DNA of 23,323 nt, taken from Scatosoma sp045128175 (GTDB lineage: Bacteria > Bacillota > Clostridia > Christensenellales > Borkfalkiaceae). Shown here one piece after another: positions 15,277-21,620 of the stretch. The notes below the pieces were generated by a model. That model ran no database searches and had not been told where the DNA came from. It worked only from the letters and a program-made list of their open reading frames with translations. Each line of letters starts with the position of its first letter. Within the stretch, counting starts at the first letter, position 1. The translations under genes were made by a program, and so were the position numbers. Location of the stretch: the NCBI GenBank assembly GCA_045128175.1, contig JBGVRF010000145.1:1-23323 (forward strand), read 5' to 3'.

Positions 15277-15319
15277 GGAGTTTTAAAAAAATTTTTCGAG
15301 AAAATTAAAAAAATTATAA

Positions 15320-15492
15320 GGCTATGTCACAGAAAATGATTGATTAATAATTTATCCCTCCCCTTTTACGCGAAAAACACAAGAAAGATAATTGGTTTGC
15401 GAGGGCGCATATCCTCTGCGATATATAAGCATAACACGAAGCATTTCGTAGGGGCTTTCCGTAAAAAATCAACCAAGCGATGTGACAGAGCC
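15320..15492. mobile_element. 173-bp MITE-like element with terminal inverted repeats
   Basis: The ends are GGCTATGTCACA (15320-15331) and its near-perfect inverse TGTGACAGAGCC (15481-15492), one mismatch in 12. The similarity continues inward as TG(A/G)TTGATT at the same offset, so the inverted repeats span about 26 bp. ATAA flanks both sides (15316-15319, 15493-15496) and may be a target duplication, though the context is A/T-rich. No transposase fits inside. The ends resemble those of insertion sequences beginning GGCT.TGTCA. It lies between the acyltransferase terminator and the metallophosphoesterase promoter. Confidence 0.6.
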
Positions 15493-15504
15493 ATAAATAA
15501 AAAA

Positions 15505-15531
15505 CGAAGGAGCCTATCTTTCGCTCCTTCG
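15505..15531 (-). terminator. Intrinsic terminator after the PlsC-like gene
   Basis: CGAAGGAGC (15505-15513) pairs perfectly with GCTCCTTCG (15523-15531). On the minus strand the stem is followed by TTTTTTATTT. It ends transcription of the acyltransferase gene 20 bp after its stop codon. Confidence 0.88.
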
Positions 15532-15550
15532 GAAAAATTTCAATTTTCAA

Positions 15551-16330
15551 TTATATGTTTGCAACCACGGTTTCGTTTTCCTCTACCTCTACCGCTCCCA
15601 ATACTTCCGCCCTTTCGTTTTTTTCGTCAAATTGCATTTTACCCAACTCGTTACATCGAATCAACAGTTTTCGGACGATCTCTTCTTTGCTTGCACCGTT
15701 TGCGGACAACTGCGAATACAGGATCGGCGCATCGATGATATACGTCAAATCCTTTTTACGGAAATAAGTTACGTAGACGGGTACGTCCATGCCCTTCTTC
15801 GCGCACAGCTCCGCCAAAGCCACAAATCCGGGATGAAACCCTTCCAACTCTTCCAGATATCCGTTCGTCGAATCTTCGGGAAAAATAACGATATTCTCCC
15901 CCGCCTGCAATGCCGTTACGCTTTCGCGCAAAGTCTTTAAAAAACGCCCGTCGCGATAGGTGGAGATAAGGTTCAGTCCCTTGTAAAAAAGATTTGTGAG
16001 CGGACTTGCGATCAGGCAAAACAGCCGTGCAAGATGCAGATTCCAATGCTTTTTCTCGTGATAATACACCCGCGTCTGATATTTATACATTTCGATCAGA
16101 CCGGAATTCATCTCGCTTGCGCCCCACATCCGCACGGGTTTGTCGCAATACATTTCAAGCGACATCGGGGCGTCCGTCCCCTCGTGATTAGACAGAATGA
16201 TCCCGCCTTTGCCGAACTTTTCGCCCAAATACACAAAACGGGGTTGTTTATACCGACCTTTCATCAACTTTTTTAACAGCCGAAACCACCATTTTCTCTT
16301 TTGCACCGTTTTTGCTTGCTTTTTTGCCAT
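15551..16330 (-). CDS. PlsC-like lysophospholipid acyltransferase
   Basis: This 259-residue protein fits the PlsC/LPLAT family, which moves acyl chains onto glycerol-3-phosphate or lysophospholipids at the inner face of the membrane. It has IILSNHEGTDAPMS (around 44-57) at the catalytic position and VIFPEDSTNGYLEE (148-161) at the FPEGTRS position that binds the phosphate. The catalytic motif is H-x3-D (His49, Asp53) instead of the usual H-x4-D, so it may be a divergent subfamily. The N-terminus is very basic (AKKQAKTVQKRKWW) and may bind the membrane surface. No PlsX or PlsY is adjacent. It is a single-gene unit with its own promoter and terminator. Confidence 0.83.
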   Translation of the reverse strand: MAKKQAKTVQKRKWWFRLLKKLMKGRYKQPRFVYLGEKFGKGGIILSNHEGTDAPMSLEMYCDKPVRMWGASEMNSGLIEMYKYQTRVYYHEKKHWNLHLARLFCLIASPLTNLFYKGLNLISTYRDGRFLKTLRESVTALQAGENIVIFPEDSTNGYLEELEGFHPGFVALAELCAKKGMDVPVYVTYFRKKDLTYIIDAPILYSQLSANGASKEEIVRKLLIRCNELGKMQFDEKNERAEVLGAVEVEENETVVANI

Positions 16331-16377
16331 AAATTTCCCTCTTCGCCTTATTTGAACATATATCCACTTACGGCTAT

Positions 16378-16406
16378 ATTATATCATATATTTTTATGAC
16401 AAGCAA
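16378..16406 (-). promoter_or_regulatory. Promoter of the PlsC-like gene
   Basis: On the minus strand TATAAT (16378-16383) is preceded by TGA, an extended -10. TTGCTT (16401-16406) lies 17 bp upstream. The start of transcription should be near 16371, giving a ~40-nt leader. Confidence 0.7.
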
Positions 16407-16415
16407 TCATTTTAA

Positions 16416-16428
16416 ATGACAATGTCAT
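16416..16428. promoter_or_regulatory. 13-bp palindrome upstream of the PlsC-like promoter
   Basis: ATGACA-A-TGTCAT is a perfect 6-1-6 inverted repeat ten bases upstream of the -35. The position suits an activator or repressor site. No regulator gene is near. Confidence 0.35.
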
Positions 16429-16457
16429 GTAAAGTTTTTTATTCGGAACGAAAAAAC

Positions 16458-16481
16458 AAAGGACGAAAAACTTCGTCCTTT
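16458..16481 (-). terminator. Intrinsic terminator downstream of the Sel1 gene and the 27-codon ORF
   Basis: AAAGGACGAA (16458-16467) pairs with TTCGTCCTTT (16472-16481) over a four-base loop. On the minus strand GTTTTTTCG follows. It ends the unit that begins at the Sel1-repeat gene. Confidence 0.82.
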
Positions 16482-16512
16482 ATTGTGTCGTTTAATTGTC
16501 TAATTGTTAAGC

Positions 16513-16596
16513 TTATGCTTGCGTAGCCTGCATAAGCCTCTTCGGAAACCTGTTTCTCAGCCGCTCAACCGCGCCCCATTTTTTCTCTCGTTCCAT
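16513..16596 (-). CDS. Candidate 27-residue basic microprotein
   Basis: An ATG at 16594-16596 has a good ribosome binding site (CGGGAG, about eight bases upstream) and opens a 27-codon frame. It lies 33 bp after the Sel1 gene stop and before the terminator. The peptide is MEREKKWGAVERLRNRFP then KRLMQATQA: basic, with one Trp, and probably an amphipathic helix. Its last codons lie in a perfect 8-bp hairpin (GCTTATGC with GCATAAGC, 16511-16537). I recognise no family. It could be a true small protein co-transcribed with the Sel1 gene or a chance frame; the ribosome binding site and placement favour the former modestly. Confidence 0.35.
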   Translation of the reverse strand: MEREKKWGAVERLRNRFPKRLMQATQA

Positions 16597-16629
16597 AAAT
16601 AAGTCTCCCGTTTATAACGTTTCTTGATT

Positions 16630-18942
16630 TTAGTCGTAAAAATCCCCTGTTAAGCTGCTATGTAAAGATTCTACTTCCGATGCGGAAAAGTTGCCGGCGC
16701 GGTATACCGGAACCCAGTTGACCGTCCCGCTTGCGGATTTCTCTTTTTTTCGACCGCTTTTCGTTTCGTAATAAAAAGTGGCCGTATAATGGATATCCAC
16801 AACATCCTGCCCCATATAAGAATAAACGCTTGAACAACCGGTAGGGTGTACTTCTGTTTTCGTATGATAAAAATGACGATCTTCCTCGCGGTCCTTTTCC
16901 CGTTTAATCCTTTCTTCCTCTTCTTTAAGTTCTTTAAGCTGCCTTTCCGTCTTTTCCAGTTGAAGGCTTATGGTTTCCAACTGTCTGCGATCCTCTTCAC
17001 GCTGTCGCATTTTTTCGTTCGCCGCCATTTTCTCTTGCACGCGTTGCAAACCTGCCTGCGCATTTTCATTGTTTTGCTTTGCCGCCAAAGAATACCAACG
17101 TTTCGCTTCGGACAAGTTCACTTGACAGCCTACGCCCGTTTCATAATATTCCCCCATCTTTTCCTGCGCATGAACGTAACCGTCATACGCCACCGAGCAC
17201 ATAATATTACACGCCCGTACGGGATCTCTTTCGATCCCTAACCCCTTCTCATAACAACAAGCCAACATATATCCTGCGATCGTATCTTTATAATGCGCTT
17301 TTTGAAACCAAATAACGGCGTTATTATAATTTTTCTCGACACCCAAGCCTTTATAATAGCATAACCCGATCCGACGTTGCGCCTCGACGTTACCGTTTTT
17401 CGCTGCCTGACCGTACCAGTAAGCGGCATTTTTTATATTTTTCGCTACGCCGCGCCCATTTTCATATTGCTTTCCTAACAAAAGCTGTGCTCTGCTTCGC
17501 CCTGCTCTCGCCGCTTTTTCCAGCCAAACAACGGCTTCTTTCTCATTCTTTGCCACCCCAAAGCCGTTTGCTAAACAATATCCGTAGCCATCCTGTCCAA
17601 CAGCATTGCCCTTTTCCGCCGCACGACGATAACAAGCAACCGCCTCCTTTGCATCGATAGCTACCCCCAGTCCTTTTTCATAACATAAGCCAAGGTTTGC
17701 CAACGCGTAAACCAGCCCCTGCTCCGCAGCCTTCTTCGTCCACAAAAAGCCCGTCTTCGGATCCGTCGAAATGCCGTTCCACCCCCAAAGCAGACAGTAG
17801 CCGTATTTTCCCTGCGCGTCCGCGATACCGTTCTCCGCGGCAATCTTTAAAAAAGGTTCTGCCTGTCTGTAATCGGGACGCTTACCGTCCTTTCCGTTGA
17901 AATATTCCAAGCCCTGTTGATAAGCCTGCTCTTTCGTCAACATTTTGCCGGCGCGTTCCTTCGCCGTAGCGTTGCCCGCATTTGCCGCCTGCCGATAATA
18001 TTCGATCGCTTTATTGTTATCCAAGGCTACGCCTATACCCTTTTCATAACATTCGCCTAACCGATTCATCGCGTCTACCGAACCGCCTCGCGCCGCGCTT
18101 TCATACCAACCGATCGCCGTCGTTTCTGCCTTCGTTTTTCGGCAATATTCTCCATATGCGTATTGCGCCTCGATATGCCCGCTGTTCGCCGCTTTTAAAT
18201 AATACGCCTCCGCCGACGGATACCCGCCGAAGCCCTTCCGTTTCTCCAACTGCTTTGCGTAACGATACTGACATTCCGTTATTTTTTTCGACGCCGTGCC
18301 GTATTTCGCCGCTTTCTCATAATTGTAGAGCGCTTTTGAATAATCGACCGTTTTCCCGTTTTTTCCTTCGAAATATTCATCGCCGGCTAGTATATAAGTT
18401 CGATACGCCTGCCCCTCCGCCTTTTCCAACCACAAAGATCCCGCTTTTACGTCCGCGGCAACGCCAAGCCCGCATTGAAGACGATACCCGTATTCATACT
18501 GCGCATCCATATCTCCCAGCTCCGCGGCTTTTCCGTACCATTTCGTCACCTCACTCGGATCTTGCTTTACGCCTTTACCCTCCATATAACAAAATACCAA
18601 TTTACGCATCGCTTCAACGTTCCCTTGTTCGGCTGCCTTAAGATACCATTTCACTGCCTGAACGGGATCTTCCGCCACGCCGCAACCGTTTAAATACATA
18701 CCGCCTAAGCGCACCTGCGCCTCGGCATTTCCTTGTTCGGCAGCTTTTCGATACCATTTTGCCCCTTCGGCATAATTTTTTTGTACGCCGTAACCATTCT
18801 CGTACAAGTAACCGACTTTATATTGCGCCTTACTCGATCCCAATCCTGCGGCTATTCGATACCAATTCACCGCTTTTTTGCTGTTTTGCTTGACCCCTTT
18901 ACCATCCAGATAACAATCCGCCAAACAACACTGCGCGTCCAT
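16630..18942 (-). CDS. Sel1-repeat (SLR) protein, main open part of an amber-interrupted gene
   Basis: These 770 residues hold many Sel1-like repeats of ~36 residues (pattern A.Y.LG..Y..G.GV..d...A..WY.KAA..G), an alpha-solenoid used for protein-protein contacts. After the repeats (about residue 610 on) comes a charged coiled coil (LQLEKTERQLKELKEEEER) and then a C-terminal beta-rich tail (YTATFYYETKSGRKKEKSAS) of unknown fold. No signal peptide or membrane segment is seen. The same frame continues upstream to 19161 except for one TAG at 18970-18972, where the repeat calls for Trp (TGG). The ATG at 18942 is internal to a repeat and lacks a good ribosome binding site. The gene is therefore probably damaged, unless there is readthrough, reinitiation or a sequencing error. 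Confidence 0.8.
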   Translation of the reverse strand: MDAQCCLADCYLDGKGVKQNSKKAVNWYRIAAGLGSSKAQYKVGYLYENGYGVQKNYAEGAKWYRKAAEQGNAEAQVRLGGMYLNGCGVAEDPVQAVKWYLKAAEQGNVEAMRKLVFCYMEGKGVKQDPSEVTKWYGKAAELGDMDAQYEYGYRLQCGLGVAADVKAGSLWLEKAEGQAYRTYILAGDEYFEGKNGKTVDYSKALYNYEKAAKYGTASKKITECQYRYAKQLEKRKGFGGYPSAEAYYLKAANSGHIEAQYAYGEYCRKTKAETTAIGWYESAARGGSVDAMNRLGECYEKGIGVALDNNKAIEYYRQAANAGNATAKERAGKMLTKEQAYQQGLEYFNGKDGKRPDYRQAEPFLKIAAENGIADAQGKYGYCLLWGWNGISTDPKTGFLWTKKAAEQGLVYALANLGLCYEKGLGVAIDAKEAVACYRRAAEKGNAVGQDGYGYCLANGFGVAKNEKEAVVWLEKAARAGRSRAQLLLGKQYENGRGVAKNIKNAAYWYGQAAKNGNVEAQRRIGLCYYKGLGVEKNYNNAVIWFQKAHYKDTIAGYMLACCYEKGLGIERDPVRACNIMCSVAYDGYVHAQEKMGEYYETGVGCQVNLSEAKRWYSLAAKQNNENAQAGLQRVQEKMAANEKMRQREEDRRQLETISLQLEKTERQLKELKEEEERIKREKDREEDRHFYHTKTEVHPTGCSSVYSYMGQDVVDIHYTATFYYETKSGRKKEKSASGTVNWVPVYRAGNFSASEVESLHSSLTGDFYD

Positions 18943-18969
18943 GTTTGCGCGTTTCGCCGCCTTTTTATA

Positions 18970-19161
18970 CTACTTTGCCGCTTCCGTAGCGTTCTTTTTC
19001 ACACCGCGCCCAAGCGCGTAACAAGTCCCCAATCTGTATTGCGCCTCGACGCATCTTGCCTTTGCGGCTTTACGAAACCACTTTAACGCAACCTCAAAAT
19101 CTTCTTTTTCGTAATACTCCAAACCAAGCTGAAACCATTTGTCTCTTTTTCTTTCTGCCAT
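18970..19161 (-). pseudogene. 5' fragment of the Sel1-repeat gene, ended by an in-frame amber codon
   Basis: The 63-codon fragment has the true start: AGGAG upstream of the ATG and an extended -10 promoter 34 bp further up. It begins MAERKRDKWFQLGLEYYEKE and holds one and a half Sel1-like repeats (RCVEAQYRLGTCYALGRGVK). It stops at TAG after ATEAAK. The next codons, in the same frame, read YKKAAKRANMDAQ, continuing the repeat where the consensus is AAKWYKKAA. One G-to-A change (TGG to TAG) explains it. The whole gene would encode 843 residues (16630-19161). TAG is used as a normal stop by accD and fabK here, so recoding is unlikely. Confidence 0.82.
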
Positions 19162-19194
19162 TTCACTTCTCCTACACCGTTTTCGATATGTTTC

Positions 19195-19223
19195 ATTATA
19201 GCATTTTTACCGATCAATAGCAA
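19195..19223 (-). promoter_or_regulatory. Promoter of the Sel1-repeat gene
   Basis: On the minus strand TATAAT (19195-19200) is preceded by TGC, an extended -10, and TTGCTA (19218-19223) lies 17 bp upstream. Transcription should start near 19188. Confidence 0.75.
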
Positions 19224-19295
19224 GCATTTTTTCTGCTTTATCTACGAGCGCAGAGCGATCTTCTCTTTATAAAGATCGTATTTATTTAAAAAACT

Positions 19296-19317
19296 GGCAT
19301 ACCAGGTATGCGTTGAG
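19296..19317 (+). repeat. Hairpin plus GTTGAG repeat, copy C
   Basis: GCATAC-CAG-GTATGC is a perfect 6-bp hairpin over a three-base loop, followed by GTTGAG. The arms differ from those of the copies at 7530 and 21549 while the pairing is kept. It lies between two divergent genes. Confidence 0.5.
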
Positions 19318-19379
19318 CGCATTTTCAGCACTATTTTCCACAACCGAACAAATTTTTTTACATTTTCTACAAAAAGCAA

Positions 19380-19393
19380 CGAACAAATGTTTG
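19380..19393. promoter_or_regulatory. LexA (DinR) type SOS box
   Basis: CGAAC-AAAT-GTTTG is a near match to the Gram-positive LexA operator (CGAAC-N4-GTTYG). It overlaps the -35 of the radical SAM gene promoter (TTGACT, 19391-19396), where LexA would block RNA polymerase. The regulated gene looks like a DNA-repair protein, which supports the call. Confidence 0.7.
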
Positions 19394-19419
19394 ACTTTTT
19401 ATTTTCACAGGAGTATAAT
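19391..19419 (+). promoter_or_regulatory. Promoter of the radical SAM repair pair; possibly leaderless
   Basis: TTGACT (19391-19396) and TATAAT (19414-19419) are 17 bp apart. Six bases after the -10 comes the A of the ATG at 19426, so the predicted transcription start equals the translation start. An AGGAG at 19409-19413 would lie upstream of this start and would be used only on a longer mRNA. Confidence 0.75.
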
Positions 19420-19425
19420 AAAAGC

Positions 19426-20763
19426 ATGATCACGGAAGAGAAGCTGAAAATTTTAACGGAAAGCGCGAAATACGACGTGTCCTGTTCTTCGTCGGGGAGC
19501 GGGCGAAAAAACGAAGGCGGAATTGGGAACGGATACGTTTCGGGTTGTTGCCATTCGTTCACGCCCGACGGACGGTGCATTTCCCTTTTGAAAATATTGC
19601 TCAGCAACGATTGCATTTATAACTGTAAATATTGTCCCAATCGGCTGGATGCAGACGTGCCGCGCGCCAGTGCCACCCCTGACGAGATCTGCGAGCTGGT
19701 GATCGATTTTTATAAACGTAATTACATAGAAGGACTGTTTTTGTCATCTGCGGTGCATAAAAACCCCGACCACACGATGGAGCAACTGGTTTCGGTCGTA
19801 AAAAAGCTACGGACGGAATATCGGTTTCACGGCTATATTCATCTCAAAGGCATCCCCCGCGCCGATCCGCGAATGATGGAGGAAGCGGCAAAATACGCCG
19901 ACAGAATGAGCTACAATATCGAGCTTCCCTCCGAAAAAAGTCTAAAATTGCTGGCACCGCAAAAAAGCAAGGAAAGCCTGCTTTCCCCGATCAAGGAGCT
20001 GGCTTTACAAAAGCAACAATACGTCGAGGACAAGCGCAAAGGATTGTACAAGGGGCATTTTCTGCCTGCGGGACAGACAACGCAAATGATCGTCGGGGCT
20101 TCGCCCGAGCCGGACGGACAGATTCTTAGGCTGACGCAATCGCTGTACCGTAAAACGGAGATGAAGCGGGTGTATTATTCCTCTTACGTGCCTGTGGTAC
20201 GGGATTCGCTGTTACCCGATGTGGGCGCGGGACAGCTCCGTGAGCATCGCTTGTACCAAGCGGATTGGCTGTTGCGATTTTACGGATTTACGGTGGAAGA
20301 GATCGTGGAAGAGAGCGAAAATCTGTCGATGGAATTCGATCCGAAATGCGCGTGGGCGCTGCGGAATATGCATTTATTTCCCGTTGAGATCAACCGCGCA
20401 CCACTGGAGTTACTGTTGCGTGTGCCAGGAATTGGCTCTAAAAACGCGTACAAGATCATGGAGGCGCGAAAATATACAAAACTGGCGTTTGAAGATCTGA
20501 TCAAAATGAAGGTGGCATTGAAACGCGCAAAGCATTTCATCACCTGCAACGGGAAATTTTTCGGAGCGAAAAACGAAACGGCGGTCCGCGGACTGCTCGC
20601 CGCGGCGGAACAAAGCGACGGCGCCGAACAGCTGGATCTGTTCGGAGCTTTGCCCGAAACAGGCAAAAAGACGGAAAAGCCCTTCGAATTGTTGACGAGC
20701 GAACGCCGTTTACAGCTCTCCACGCCGCAAAACGCACTGATCGCCCTTACGGGACAATTATAA
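19426..20763 (+). CDS. Putative DNA modification/repair radical SAM protein
   Basis: This 445-residue protein fits the family named 'putative DNA modification/repair radical SAM protein' (TIGR03916). The 4Fe-4S cluster motif is CIYNCKYC (Cys63, Cys67, Cys70) after an unusual Cys-rich N-terminus (DVSCSSSGSG, YVSGCCHSF). The C-terminal part has a helix-hairpin-helix, RAPLELLLRVPGIGSKNAYK, a DNA-binding element. I choose the ATG at 19426 because it matches the family start; an ATG at 19387 lies inside the LexA box and has no ribosome binding site. A LexA-type box overlaps its promoter, which suggests induction by DNA damage. The next gene, 21 bp downstream, is the usual partner of this family. 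The exact reaction is unknown. Confidence 0.9.
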   Translation: MITEEKLKILTESAKYDVSCSSSGSGRKNEGGIGNGYVSGCCHSFTPDGRCISLLKILLSNDCIYNCKYCPNRLDADVPRASATPDEICELVIDFYKRNYIEGLFLSSAVHKNPDHTMEQLVSVVKKLRTEYRFHGYIHLKGIPRADPRMMEEAAKYADRMSYNIELPSEKSLKLLAPQKSKESLLSPIKELALQKQQYVEDKRKGLYKGHFLPAGQTTQMIVGASPEPDGQILRLTQSLYRKTEMKRVYYSSYVPVVRDSLLPDVGAGQLREHRLYQADWLLRFYGFTVEEIVEESENLSMEFDPKCAWALRNMHLFPVEINRAPLELLLRVPGIGSKNAYKIMEARKYTKLAFEDLIKMKVALKRAKHFITCNGKFFGAKNETAVRGLLAAAEQSDGAEQLDLFGALPETGKKTEKPFELLTSERRLQLSTPQNALIALTGQL

Positions 20764-20784
20764 AAACGTAATCGAGGTTTTGAT

Positions 20785-21519
20785 ATGGTCTACGTATTCG
20801 ACGGAACGGAAAACGGATTTCTGACGGCGTTCGTCACGGCATTCAAAGACGCTTCCGCCCTTTTGACGTCTAAACAAGTGCAGCTGCCGCTTGGCGAATC
20901 TCCAGTTTTTGTCCAAACGGACGAGGACCGCGCAGAAATAGTTCGACAACGGCTGTTGTCGTTCGATCGGAATTGTTTACACGATCTCGACACCTTGCTC
21001 CGCAGCGGTATGGAAAACAATGAACAAATCGCATTTCGGTATCTGCGTTTTCTCGCCACCGTCAAACACCCCGTCGGAAAACGCCTTGCCGAGCCGGACG
21101 TGTTTACCGCCGTTGAGTGTATGAAAAAAGTCGGGTTGGAAATCCATCACCTACACGGATTTATCCGTTTCATGGAAACGCAAAGCGGTGCTCTGTACGC
21201 TCCTTTCTCGCCCGACAACAATATCTGTGACCTGCTCGTTCCTCATTTCCGCGCAAGATTACCCGAATACCCTTTTGTATTGCATGACGTAAAGCGAAAC
21301 AAAGCCGCGGTTTACGACGGCAAAAATACGTTCGTCGCGCCCCTGGGTACCGCGGACGTACTTCTTTCCGCCGACGAGGAAGGCTGGCAAGCGCTGTGGA
21401 AACGGTATTACGTATCCGTCAATATTCCTTCGCGGGAACGGTTAAAGCAAATGCGCGGATATATGCCCGTTCGGTATTGGAAATTCATGCCCGAAAAGAA
21501 TATTCCGCCCAATGAATAA
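20785..21519 (+). CDS. Putative DNA metabolism protein, partner of the radical SAM repair protein
   Basis: This 244-residue protein fits the TIGR03915/DUF4130 family, found next to TIGR03916 radical SAM proteins. Family-like segments are MVYVFDGTENGFLTAFVTAF at the start, HHLHGFIRFMET in the middle, and LVPHFRARLPEYPFVLHDVKR. Near the C-terminus are LWKRYYVSVNIPSRERLKQM and MPVRYWKFMPE. The position of VHxxxGFxRF in the middle is shared with thiol- or nucleic acid-acting relatives, but the function is not established. The ribosome binding site is weak (GAGG), and it lies 21 bp after the radical SAM gene, so the pair form an operon under the same LexA-type box. It ends before a hairpin repeat and a bidirectional terminator. 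Confidence 0.87.
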   Translation: MVYVFDGTENGFLTAFVTAFKDASALLTSKQVQLPLGESPVFVQTDEDRAEIVRQRLLSFDRNCLHDLDTLLRSGMENNEQIAFRYLRFLATVKHPVGKRLAEPDVFTAVECMKKVGLEIHHLHGFIRFMETQSGALYAPFSPDNNICDLLVPHFRARLPEYPFVLHDVKRNKAAVYDGKNTFVAPLGTADVLLSADEEGWQALWKRYYVSVNIPSRERLKQMRGYMPVRYWKFMPEKNIPPNE

Positions 21520-21548
21520 GCTAAAATTTTTAAAGCCGTTTTCAAAAA

Positions 21549-21570
21549 ACCCACCTATGGTTGCGTTGAG
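21549..21570 (+). repeat. Hairpin plus GTTGAG repeat, copy B
   Basis: CCCACC-TAT-GGTTGC followed by GTTGAG. The inner ACC/GGT pairs and the 3' arm GGTTGC is the same as in copy A. It sits between the DNA metabolism gene and the terminator at 21587. Confidence 0.5.
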
Positions 21571-21586
21571 CTTGAATTAAAAAAAC

Positions 21587-21613
21587 GGAACGACCGACGT
21601 ACTCGATCGTTCC
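21587..21613. terminator. Bidirectional terminator between convergent genes
   Basis: GGAACGA (21587-21593) pairs with TCGTTCC (21607-21613), with CGA/TCG pairing inside. T-tracts follow on both strands (TCTTTTTTTATT on plus; GTTTTTTT on minus). It serves both the repair operon and the activase-related operon. Confidence 0.88.
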
Positions 21614-21620
21614 TCTTTTT

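Noticed and set aside
15344..15550. 68-codon frame inside the MITE-like element
   Set aside because: It spans the terminator and element, has no ribosome binding site and no recognisable content.
18970..18972. TAG read as a sense codon (recoding)
   Set aside because: accD and fabK in the same window end in TAG as normal stops, and the expected residue is Trp, one base away.
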